Notes under the pieces: model-generated
Told to the model about the DNA's origin: nothing
Database searches by the model: none
The model's input: only the letters and a program-made list of their open reading frames with translations
Shown here: positions 23,430 to 33,068 of the stretch, piece by piece
Layout of the letters: each line of letters begins with the position of its first letter
How positions within the stretch are numbered: position 1 is the first letter of the stretch
Position numbers and translations under genes: made by a program
Assembly: GCA_029876055.1 (NCBI GenBank)
Contig: CM056875.1
Coordinates: forward strand, 4,675,001 to 4,739,000
Source: Madurella fahalii
Lineage: Eukaryota > Ascomycota > Sordariomycetes > Sordariales
DNA: 64,000 bases
Reading direction: 5' to 3'

Positions 23430-24155
23430 TCACAACGGATATCCCGAGTTCATGTCGCCGTAGACATACATGTCCATATCTAGCCCCTCGGCGCTCGTGC
23501 CGGGGCCCATGTTGGGATGGCCGCCGTAAGCGAGGTCGACCTGCTGGTGGTAGCTGTGATCCTTGAGCTGGGAGGTTTTGAGTGCCACATATTCAGCGTG
23601 AAGTGTCGCATATGCCTGGCTGAGGACATCGTTTCGCTGCTTGGCGTCGTTGAGCATCTGCTCGAGGTCTTTTATCCTCTGGTCTTTCCGCTCGCGGTAT
23701 GCCCGCTGAGATGCGCGGTTCTGTGCTCTTCGCCGCTATGCGAGAGAAATTTGTTAGGAATGTCTGATTTAGGGGTTGGGTTGTGAGAGCCTCCGATATT
23801 ATGGGTAAAAAGGCTGCGTACCGACAAAACGGAGGGCGGCGCATTCTTGTAGCGGTTCTCCCGTTTCCTCTTAGCCGCAGGTTTTTGCTCCTGTGCGGGC
23901 TGCGGAGACCCTGTCTCTTCACGCCCGGGACTTGGATACGCGCTTGGAAGACTGCTGATGTCCGCCGCCGACGTCATGTCATACTAACGCCAGCTGTCAG
24001 AACCATGCCAGCCGTGTCTGTCACGGACTTTAGAAACTTACCCCCGAGGTGCTAGGACTCTGTGATCCGGAGCCGTGCTGCTCTGGGTCTCCGTACACAT
24101 AGTAGAGTGAGTTCGCCGGCGAAGGCAGGTCGAGGAGGTTACCGAGATCGTCCAT
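23430..24155 (-). CDS. bZIP transcription factor
   Basis: Three exons, 24155-24042, 23983-23822 and 23735-23430, all phase 0, give 193 residues. Introns are 58 nt (GTAAGT...GTTAG) and 86 nt (GTACGC...CATAG with CCTAAC branch). The basic region begins at the exon 2/3 border: A-K-R-K-R-E-N-R-Y-K-N-A-P-P ends exon 2, and exon 3 opens with R-R-R-A-Q-N-R-A-S-Q-R-A-Y-R-E-R-K. That matches the N-x7-R bZIP signature of fungal AP-1-like factors (NRASQRAYR). A leucine-type heptad stretch follows (LEQML...VLSQAYATLHAEYVAL), then a short Gly/Met/Tyr-rich tail. The N-terminus is acidic and short. It should bind DNA as a dimer in the nucleus; target genes cannot be told from sequence. It stands alone between 5-kb spacers. 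Confidence 0.88.
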
Positions 24156-27100
24156 GGCAGTGCTTCGCGTGAGCGTTGATGTATGTAAATGTGCGGGGTG
24201 GTTGGAAGGAGGCCTTTATGAAGCACGGAGAAGAAGTAAAAAGGTGACTGATGATGACAAGATGAGGAGCTGGAGCCAGGACACGGTCCTGACTGACGCT
24301 GGGGAGAGCAGTATTATATCCATCGACAAGGCTCAAAGCTCCACGTATATGGTCATCGGCGGGAGTCTGTAGGCTGAGCCGGGACTCGACCCACATGGGA
24401 GTAGAGCCAGGTACCCTGCTTTGAAGATCAGAGACGCTACCCGAACTTTGATACCTCCTTGTGGGTGACATGGGGTCTCTCCCTGCAGGTGAGGGGCGAC
24501 TTGCAGGTACGTACTTGGCCTGCGTGAGTATTGTACATTTCATTACCGCCCTTCTGCGTCTCTTTCCGCGGCTTGCCGATGCGGGCATTCGTCAACGCGC
24601 CGCGCAGTCGGGGAAAGGAGCAGACACAGGGCGCCGGTGGTCGGAACGACCTTAGCCCCCTTGCCGCCATATAGCACGATACCTTATATTCTTGGAGCTA
24701 CAGTACGTTAGAGGCTGGACGGGACCGCCCTTTCCCGATCCAGATGACGGTTGCGGGATCACCACTTTGTTTGGGTGCCGGTGCTGTGTTACCTGGCAGT
24801 GGACAAACCCTTGGGTTGGCGGCACAGGGCGGTATCGTCCGCGCTCCGTCGGATGCCCCGTACCGGCGATGGTAACGATAAAAGAAAAAAAAAGTAATCG
24901 AAACCTCAGGATCCTTCCAGGCAGTGATATCACGATCAAAAGGGGGGCGCCTTGCCGAAAAAGATGAGTAAACAGGAAGGAGAGAGAATGCCATGAGAAG
25001 CTAGTGAGTCTCGCGTACCGGAAACATGTCGCCACGCTGCTGCACGGCACAGCCGAGACCCTGCGAAGTACTGTCCATACAGGGCGTCAGGTAAGGTACG
25101 CAGTATACACAGGAAGCACCCGTCGCTGCTCAACGACTATCGTCCTGAAGAGCCGGTAGCCAGTGACCACAGCTTTGGGATTTTTAAGCTGACAAAAACC
25201 TTCCAACCGAACGGCAGAACGGAGCGAGAAGCATCCACAACCATTCTCGCTGCTCGCTTGGTGATGCCTGGATGATTCGACAGCGGCCGCTATACGAACG
25301 GTCCAGTCGCTGTTCGGCATTTCGGCTCTTATTCGGGCACTGTGTACCTCGAGGCTTGCGGACAGGTGCACAGCCCTTGGTGAATGGATACCGATCCGGG
25401 TTCCTACCTCGTGTCTCACAGGGGAAGGTGCAAGAAGAAGCGGCCAAGAAGACTTTGGATAAGGTTAGCGTTGCCTGCAGCTCTGTGGGCAAAATACAAC
25501 GGTACTTTTCCTCGTAGGATAATAATTAACACCGCTTGGCGTTGAGATTGCGACAAGGGTTACTAGCGACTTCGGATGAACTGGCAGCTCGATGAGGGAG
25601 TCGGGATCATTGTCGCGTCGCATCTCCTCGATTGCGCAGAGGTCAGCTGCCTGGCAGAGATTGGGTGAGCAGCGCAGGTTTCGGCAAGCGCGACATGCAA
25701 TACATGCACAAGTGACAGCGCTTTCCGCCGTTTCCCCGTTTAGGTCGATGAAGAAGAAAGCTTGGCTTCGGTTGTAACGGAGGGAGGTGGTGTCGACCCC
25801 CGCAAATCTTTCACACGAAAGAGCGGGCATTGTCAGGCAGCCTCGATAAACGGAGTCCCATTCGTCAATGATGTGCCACGGTTTGGGGATGACTGCACGT
25901 TAGTTCAGGATGGCGATCCCGCTTCCCAGCGCGGCGCCCTGGGACCCGGGTGGCAGTCAGCCGCTGGACGCTAGTATGCATCTACCTCTCGTCGCGGAAC
26001 CCTGCCCCAAGGTTAACACCCGAGAGATCTCCTGGGCTCTACTCTGGTGGTGATGCCGGACATCCCAATACACTTGTACGCAATGGGATTTGTGCGCGAC
26101 CGCGGGGGTTCTGAGCCCCCGGAATGCTGATGTGTCAGCGGGCGTGCCCGGTGTGGTGATTCCAAAGCTGCAACAAAGTGCTGACGAAAGGCCCACAGAC
26201 CACGGTTATTGACCGTATAAAGCAGGGCCGAAGGTGCTGCCTGGCGCCTTGAGGGCGCCTTGATACCTCAAATAGGTTAATAACGGTTGAAAGAACTGCA
26301 GTGCCTCAAAAGTGGGTGAGGTGGGTCTGGAGCCGGGCCCAACCGCATCCGGCCCCGCAGCCCCGTAACACGGCCGTATTGTGGGGCCCTTCATCGGAGA
26401 CGTCCGCCCTGGAGAGAGATGCTGGATTGTCGCTAATTTGGGAGCCTGGCTTTCGCTGGATTCATTTGAACTCGACAGTCCCAGTTTGCCACCGAAAACG
26501 CAACCAGAGTCGCGCACAATACTACGTTTTAGGAAGACAGCGGCTGGTCCGTTTACAGATCGATAACGGCATGGAGCCAGCACAATGCCAAGCAGCGAGA
26601 GCCACCGTTTATTCTGTTGCATGCCTCGGAAGCGAGGCAATGATTTGAAGGACACTCCGACCCTCTACCTTGAAAAATAAGAATGGGAAACAAGCTCTGT
26701 AGGTGCCCGTGTTACTAACATTAACACGTCTTGGCAGGCGCCGGTAGTGGGGCCAGCGGAAGTGGGTGGACGGGCCGCTTGCGATCCCGGAGGACCTCGC
26801 ATCCCATTCCAGACCACAAGAGCTGAAGCTAGAGAGCAGACGTCCCTCTGAGGATGCCAGAGGCATTCGTCAAACGCAATCTCCACAACGGCAACCGACG
26901 GGTGCTTTGCTACTAGGTCTGAGTCTCGGAGGGACTCATCATGATCAATCACGAAGGTACTTCTCGGTACTGAAACTGAACGTAACCCAACGTAACCGGA
27001 GAAGTGTACACTGCTCCGCAACGAATATAGAACTTTGTCGGTATCCGAGCACTCCACCCAGCACTAAGAACATGGCACTGACCACACCACCAAGCAAGGA

Positions 27101-28866
27101 AGGGAAAATAATACCCCCGCAAGGTCCTCATCGCCTCGCTCAGACAAGGGCAGGAACACGAAGTCCCCACGATTTAAGCTTAAGTGGGCGCCAAGAACCC
27201 GACATTTGCATATGCTACCCCAAGATTGCTGGAGCCCCGACTTCGTTTCCCCTGCCCGGAACTCGTCGCCTGTCATCCGCTCTTGTTCATCTGAAGCTGA
27301 CAAACTGCTTACCTGATCCCTCATCACCCTCCAGACTAAGTTTGGCAGACCGAATCCCAATCCGGCGATACGCCATCCTGGGGGTTAAGTGACGCAGGAG
27401 ATTCGGCACACCCGAGCGTTTTTTCTCCTTTGGTTAGTCTGCATGCCCGGCCTCGCGTCCGGATATTGTCTCTAAGCCCGACTGGCCGAACACACCTTTC
27501 ATGCACTGACATCGGGGCGATCGACGAAGCAAGGACGTATGGAACATGTTCCATCTCTTAACCCTTACCTGGAACTATACCCGGCCTACAGCCGACGTTA
27601 CACGACCGACCGCCCGACTTACCACCGAACGACATACTTCCGTGCATTCATCGCCGGTAGATAGCTTGCCCGAAACGGTGGGATGAGGTGTGCACAGACT
27701 GAGGAAAGACCCAAAAGTTCCCAAGTCCGTTGCCAACCTCAGAATTATAGACTTTTGAGCATCCATCTGAAAAGCCAAACTTCCACGTCTGCCTGCATGC
27801 GGCCAAGCAACTGCACGACAGCCATCCAAAATGCGCCGCGGGCACAAGCGGGTTCTTGCAGCCAGGCATCAAGATTCTCTCCCTTGGACAGTTGTTCCGA
27901 CGATTGCGGGCGGCTCTCCCCACGGGAATAGCATACAGATACCCTAACTCTTTTCTCTTTGTTCTGTTTATTTATTTATTATTGTTATTCTCTTCTTAAA
28001 AAAGCACGTAAGGGCGCGAGCGATGCCCACTTTGCTCGATACGGCACTCCTAGGCGACTGGCAGTCTGCATCTGCATCTGCATCTGTATCTGTATCTTCA
28101 TTGCACCATGATACCAGCGCCATACATTCAGAACCGCAAGTCGCAACCACCCAAGGTAGGTAACAGCCGCAGAAACGGCAGGGTGGCTCCCGGCCGACCG
28201 CCATCTCGCTTTCGCACTCGTCCGGAGGTTTCTCCATTGACGCCCTTTTGAGAATGGAAAAGAGTATGCGACATGCTCACCTGCCGTTAACCCCCCGACA
28301 TCACTCCTACATTCAACCATATGCATGCATCAGTGCGCCCACATCCCCACCCCTCTCTCCCCCCTTGCAAGCGGTAACGCCCAGACACGTGCGCAAACAG
28401 GGATCTGGAGATTGGGGAAGCGGTGACACTAACAATTTTTCCCCCTCCAATGATCTGACATCTCCTCACTTCCGTCTCGAACTTCCCTCGCCAAGAGCGA
28501 AGTGGGCGGAACTGAACTGTTGGTTGTATTGCGGAGATTATGTCGTCACTTCACTTCCCCCCACCCTTCCCGCGGTTCGTCCTTTTGTGCCTCGGCGTTG
28601 CATCCGCTGGGTCTCGCGTTGCATGGTTCTCTGCTGGCGGCTGTGGGATTTGATAAAGATCGCTCGCTTACTAGTCGGCGTGGTCGTCCTTTCTAATTTG
28701 TGCGCGTCAATGGACTTGCCGATGCTGCATCGGCTACTCCGCTCCAGTCGAAAGCGTCCGGGTAGCGCAATCCGGTTGGGCCGCATCATCGGGTTTGTCA
28801 TGTTCCAAGTCAAAAGACAGCGTTTTGTTTCGAGCCGCGGCATCATATAGGGATATCTTCATCCGA
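24156..28866. other. Gene-poor spacer, 4.7 kb
   Basis: Contains the bZIP promoter at the left and the 3' flank of the MGR3-like gene at the right. The longest frames, 26766-27392 (+, 208 codons) and 28248-28850 (+, 200 codons), show no domain, no consistent codon pattern and no splice partners. A short hexamer repeat is at 28065-28094. No RNA gene could be supported. Confidence 0.5.
28065..28094 (+). repeat. TCTGCA/TCTGTA hexamer repeat
   Basis: Five consecutive 6-nt units, three TCTGCA followed by two TCTGTA, in non-coding sequence. Confidence 0.85.
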
Positions 28867-30554
28867 TCATGCTCGTGGAAGACTCCGAAGCCGGTTGCCG
28901 GCCTCGAGAGCGTAGTCGTCTAGGCCGAGCCTTTTGCTCATAGCAATCGCCTGCTCATATTTCTCACGCGCCTCGTTAGTCCTACCGAGCATTGCGAGGA
29001 TGGAGCCCAGGTTAGAAAGCGATACGGCACAGGCACGGTCGCATTCCGGGGTCCTCTTTTCGCCTTGCGGCTCAGAGGCATGATTATTGGCATTCTGCGC
29101 CCAGCGTTGAGCAGCCTCCAGATAAGACATTCGCTGTTCTGCCGGCGTGGTCCAAGTCTTAGACTCCTCCATCATGCCGTGCGCTGGCGCATCGCCGGGT
29201 GCGAGGACGGGGTGCTCAGCAAAGCTGGTTGCGATGTTGTTCACTAATGACACGGCTATCAGTATGGGCTGCGATCCATGGCCAGGCGTTGCAAGACTTA
29301 CTCAAGACGGCGATGTGACACGGCTCTTGGCACAGTCTGAGGGCTTGAAACCACAGTGGAAGGGCAAGGTGATACTGGCTCCGGCTCTCATAGCTGTGTG
29401 CGAGCGCTGCATGTCCCGGTCAGTTTCACCAAGACGTAGAAACCCTGTTAAGGAACCTTGACCTTACCCTCCAGACTTGCACCAACCTCGTCGGCACTCA
29501 TCCAACCCCCTTCTCCCTCCTTGAGACCGTCCTTGACGCGCCTGCGCATCTCCCTCAAAGTGGTCTCCACCGCCCAGATGAGCCGCTCGTGAGCAAGTTC
29601 ACGCTCCAAGACATGCTCATCCGAGTAAAGGTTAGCAAGCTTGACGCTGATGCTCACGGCTTTCCCAAGAAGTCTTGTACGCTTGCCCCAAAAGGTCTCC
29701 TGCGGCTGCTCAGGAACAGCCGCAGCGGGCTCCCCGTCCTTGGGCGCCGGGTTCCGCTCAACCGTGGGCAGCGTTCCCTCGGCGGCACTCTTCTCCATCA
29801 CCTCAACCCAGCGTTTGCAATCTCCCAGGAGGTTCTCCAGTACACTAATGGCATTCTGGTAGCTCTCGATCTTCTCGAGCCACGCGGCCACCTGGATCTT
29901 GATGCCCATGACGTCGTCGGAAAAATGATCCAACCCCTCCTGGTCACAGAGTTCCAGGGCCTGTTTGTAGTATTTGAGCGCTCGTTGCGGGTCGATCTCA
30001 TGGTTGCTGAAGTAGAGAGCCTTTCGCAAGGCCTTTGCTACAGGCTCCGGATATCGCGTGAATTGTGGGCTGTTGAAATAGTTGAAGTATAGCGAGACGC
30101 AGTAGGCGAGGAGCGCGAGGGTGCCAACCACGCTGCGCCTTGAGGGTTAGCGGTGGATATGATGTTTCTGTCCTGAGCAGGGAGTGCCTTACGCGACTAC
30201 AACGCTGAGACCCTCTATGGGGTTCTTCCGCATGACCTCCCTCAGACTCGTACTCTTTATGGCGTGCCATGTGCGCTTCGTGTCGCCCACAATGCCTCGC
30301 CATAATAGTGTTTTCAGAGATACCTTCGGCTGCTGTACCGTCTTTTGGGATGAATCCTCACGGCCGGGGTATTGCGGGGAAGTTGATTGGAAACGACATT
30401 GGTGGTTGGTAGAAGATATGCTGAGCGCCAATGCCCGTGGCTGCCAGCGTCGATTGCATCCTGATCGTAGAAGAGGCGATCCCGATGGCAAGCGTTGTAG
30501 AGGGAGTCTAAGTGGACCGGTAGACCGGAGACTAACGACTCTTGAGATGGGCAT
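28867..30554 (-). CDS. MGR3: Mitochondrial TPR protein, MGR3-like i-AAA protease adaptor
   Basis: Four exons on the minus strand, 30554-30193, 30132-29468, 29406-29302 and 29243-28867, give 502 residues. Introns are 60, 61 and 58 nt with GTAAGG, GTAAGG and GTAAGT donors and correct phases. The N-terminus is Arg/Ser/Leu-rich (mitochondrial presequence). A single membrane helix near residues 117-135 (LSVVVAVVGTLALLAYCVSL) follows. TPR-like repeats come next: residues ~160-205 (ALKYYKQALELCDQEGLDHF), ~340-375 (L-A-H-S-Y-E...Y-H-L-A-L-P-L) and the C-terminal S-N-L-G-S-I-L-A-M-L-G...A-R-E-K-Y-E-Q-A-I. Architecture and the ...LMNNIATS block match yeast MGR3, which with MGR1 delivers substrates to the inner-membrane i-AAA protease Yme1. 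It shares a 476-nt divergent promoter with the MAPR-like gene. Confidence 0.82.
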
Positions 30555-31030
30555 TGTGAAAGGGCCGACGGGGATTAGAGCTCAATTGGGCCGATTAATT
30601 AAGCTGGTTTTGTCCGCATGAGGCCCGGGCTGGTTGTCGAGCTCTTGTTTGGGAATTGCATTCCCAAAAGTCGTACATGCACTGGAGGTCAAAGCTTGAG
30701 TTACTGGAGCTCACTCTTGCATCTTTCTGCCTCAGGCTGTGCAGACCCTTTGCTTGGCTCCCAACAGCCGCTGCACGTCATTGCCGGATCCTTGCACGTT
30801 CCCGAGGTTCATACCAGGCTCCACTTGGGCTTTCACAGGAGGAACTCGGGAACAGAACATCTCGGCGCTACAATCTTTCGTGACATTGGCAACATAGTTT
30901 TCACGCGACTTACCGAGCCCCTCATTGGCTTGACAGTGTCTTCTCTGCCCGGCACTCAATCGGATACAAAGGAAGGCTCACTTGGAAATCCCCAACAGCC
31001 CCTCCCCCTCCTGTTTCCAAGAAACCCGCT
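30555..31030. promoter_or_regulatory. Bidirectional promoter between MGR3-like and MAPR-like genes
   Basis: A 476-nt gap between two divergent start codons. An open frame (30618-31127, +) crosses it but includes the first MAPR exon in the wrong frame, so it is not coding. The last ~40 nt before ATG 31031 are pyrimidine- and C-rich, as in many fungal leaders. Confidence 0.6.
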
Positions 31031-31651
31031 ATGGCCGGCAAGTTTGAGCCCAAAGTCCCCGTCCAACTGGATCCTCCAAAGGACGACCCCATCTCCGTCG
31101 AGGAGCTGGCCAAGGCGAACGGTATGAGCCTATTTTCTTTTTAATTCTATTTCTTTTGAGCTCTCCAACCGGACTGATTCTTGGGCCCCCTGAATCGGTA
31201 TCTTCGCACCTTGGCAGACAGCCCACTAACATTCGATATCCAGGGGAGGACGGTGGAAAATGCTATGTTGCCATCAAGGTAAACGCTATGCTTTTAACAA
31301 CCTAGCCGCATATCTGACCGACCACCCATCACAGGGCATTGTGTATGATGTAACAGGGAACAAGGCCTATCAGCCTGGCGGCGCATACCACGGTAGGTAA
31401 CCCATACGTTACTCATCGCTTGCAACTTGCACCTTACATATGGGACCCCCTACCAACACTCCGGGACAGTATTCGCTGGCAAGGACGCCTCCCAGGCCCT
31501 AGGCAAGACCTCGACCAAGCCCGAGGACGTGAAACCGGAGTGGCAACACTTATCCGACAAGGAGAAGTCGACCTTGAACGACTGGGTTACTTTCTTCTCG
31601 AAACGGTACAACGTCGTGGGAAGGGTAGAGGATGCAACGAACTTTGAGTAA
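31031..31651 (+). CDS. Cytochrome b5-like heme/steroid-binding (MAPR-type) small protein
   Basis: Four exons, 31031-31121, 31244-31278, 31335-31392 and 31470-31651, give 121 residues. Introns are 122, 56 and 77 nt (donors GTATGA, GTAAAC, GTAGGT). The fold is recognisable from I-S-V-E-E-L...K-C-Y-V-A-I-K-G-I-V-Y-D-V-T-G-N and Y-Q-P-G-G-A-Y-H-V-F-A-G-K-D-A-S-Q-A-L, the core of the MAPR branch of the b5-like superfamily (Dap1, PGRMC, neudesin). In that branch heme is held by tyrosine. The Y-D-V-T and G-A-Y-H tyrosines are present. Unlike Dap1/PGRMC there is no N-terminal membrane segment, so this is a short soluble form. Dap1-type proteins assist cytochrome P450 enzymes of sterol synthesis; whether this one does is inference. 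Confidence 0.88.
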
Positions 31652-32780
31652 GGGCAATACCGTGGTTCAAGTTGTGTGTTCTGCGAAGCGACCAGCTGGC
31701 AATAACAATTGTTTGACCCAGACATCATATTCATAGCGCATCTATGAAGGCCGTTTGAACCTAGCATCGGCGGATACGAGATGCTGATATGTGCTGTCCC
31801 GGCGGAGCATGTTTATTACCGCTACCATGTGAATTTCATGTGACATCGTGTCGGTCAAGGACCGCCGAAGCACACCTTCAGCCACATCAAAAAGGTCTAC
31901 CGCAATAGAACGAGCATTCATCACATTCCAGACCCGGCCCCATCGATAACACTCGTATTATTCCGTGCAGAAGCATTCTACTCCGGAATGTCGCGCCAAG
32001 TGCCATTGTCCCACCTCACTGCCCTTCAATAAGTCGCCTAAGCACAGAAGGGTCTACCATATCTCCACATGCAATATATCCTTCTCACGGACGGACGTAG
32101 GTAGACGAAACATATCGAGGATGCCCGTCTTGATAGCCTTTTTCTTTTCTTTTTCTTTTTCTTTTTCTTTCTCTCTCTCTTTTTTTTTTTTTTGTGCTCA
32201 CGCAAAGGACCTCTTAGACGATAAGGCCCATGTGGCTGCAAGTTAATTGGGGAAAATGCTAGCTGTGACACGTAATACACACCCCATTAGCGAATTAGTG
32301 CCGGACGGCCAGTGCCGTACGATGGAATTAGATTCAGTTGCTACTAAGGTATGTGGGGGGAGATGGTACCTTTCGTTTGGAGGATGTGTAGGATTTATAG
32401 GGCATTTTGAGCGGGAACACCTCGCTGCCACTGCCAAGATTCAAATCTAATGTGTCCGGTGCCCATGATGTTTCCAAGCGGTGAGTGCGATCATTGATCA
32501 AGATTGCCAGCTTAGTGGACAACGAGATTCCGTGATTTAACTAGCCCTATCCCAAGTATCATGCAAACGGCCGAGTCACAGACTCCGCTTCCCATAACAA
32601 CAACCCTCATCCCCCCCTCTTACTACACAGGCTTGATGTTGTCCGAAGGGAGGGCGTTCTAGCCGAGCGGCTGAGGCCCCGACACCTCCGGAAACGAGAT
32701 ATTAAATAGAGGAATATTAAGTCCCAGTGTGTTTCTGTAACCATCCAGGGCCACCTCTCGGTTAGGGGATCACCCGGTAT
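31652..32780. other. Convergent spacer, 1.1 kb
   Basis: Lies between the MAPR-like gene (+) and the small Cys-rich gene (-), so it holds two 3' flanks. It contains a pyrimidine tract (32137-32193) and a tRNA A-box-like fragment (32657-32680). No coding sequence seen. Confidence 0.5.
32137..32193 (+). repeat. Homopyrimidine tract
   Basis: 57 nt of T and C only (TTTTTC units, a CT run, then T13). Low-complexity sequence in the 3' flank region. Confidence 0.85.
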
Positions 32781-33068
32781 CTATTTCTGGGTGCCATGGC
32801 CTGTTAGAAGTGTCAGAATTGGCCCACAGTGACAAGATTCGACCGATGGCATACCTTGAGCCTGAGAGTAATAATAGGCCGCCTCCTGTTCCTGCCTGCG
32901 CCTCGCTTCGATGCATACCTCACATTCATAGGTTTGATCGTAGCTATTCCGCAGTTTCTTGACCTTATTGCACCAGTGCTGCGGGTGGTTCCGCGCATAG
33001 TGACAATGGCATTTGAGCCGAAAGGTTGAGTGACCGCAGGTGAAAATGAACTCGTCGTAGTCGCACAT
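32781..33068 (-). CDS. Small Cys/His-rich fungal protein of unknown function
   Basis: Exon 1 is 33068-32855 and exon 2 32800-32781, around a 54-nt intron (GTATGC...CTGAC...TAACAG), giving 77 residues. The protein starts M-C-D-Y-D-E-F-I-F-T-C-G-H-S and has paired cysteines and histidines: C-G-H, K-C-H-C-H, H-W-C-N, Y-E-C-E-V-C. This suggests zinc binding, then a Glu/Arg-rich tail. Small proteins beginning C-x-Y-x5-F/Y-x-C-G-H are common in ascomycetes, but I know of no assigned function. The intron is a multiple of three without an in-frame stop, so an unspliced mRNA would give a 95-residue form. The start is the only ATG near the conserved N-terminus. Divergent to the C2H2 gene at 35956. Confidence 0.68.
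   Translation of the reverse strand: MCDYDEFIFTCGHSTFRLKCHCHYARNHPQHWCNKVKKLRNSYDQTYECEVCIEARRRQEQEAAYYYSQAQGMPSVESCHCGPILTLLTGHGTQK

Noticed and set aside
24365..24450. tRNA-like sequence on the minus strand with a B-box-like GGGTCGAGTCC
   Set aside because: T-loop is one base short, the T stem and acceptor do not pair, and the anticodon loop would read a stop. Not a tRNA.
25465..25830. Cys-rich 121-codon minus-strand frame
   Set aside because: Cysteine spacing matches no zinc-binding family I know and flanks offer no exon partners; too weak to call.
26766..27392. 208-codon open frame on the plus strand
   Set aside because: No domain, low-complexity mixed composition, overlapping frames on both strands, no splice partners.
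28248..28850. 200-codon open frame on the plus strand adjacent to the MGR3-like gene 3' end
   Set aside because: No family resemblance; composition looks like intergenic DNA. Transcript data could reopen it.
30618..31127. 169-codon frame crossing the MGR3/MAPR promoter
   Set aside because: It overlaps the first MAPR exon in a different phase, so it is a shadow.
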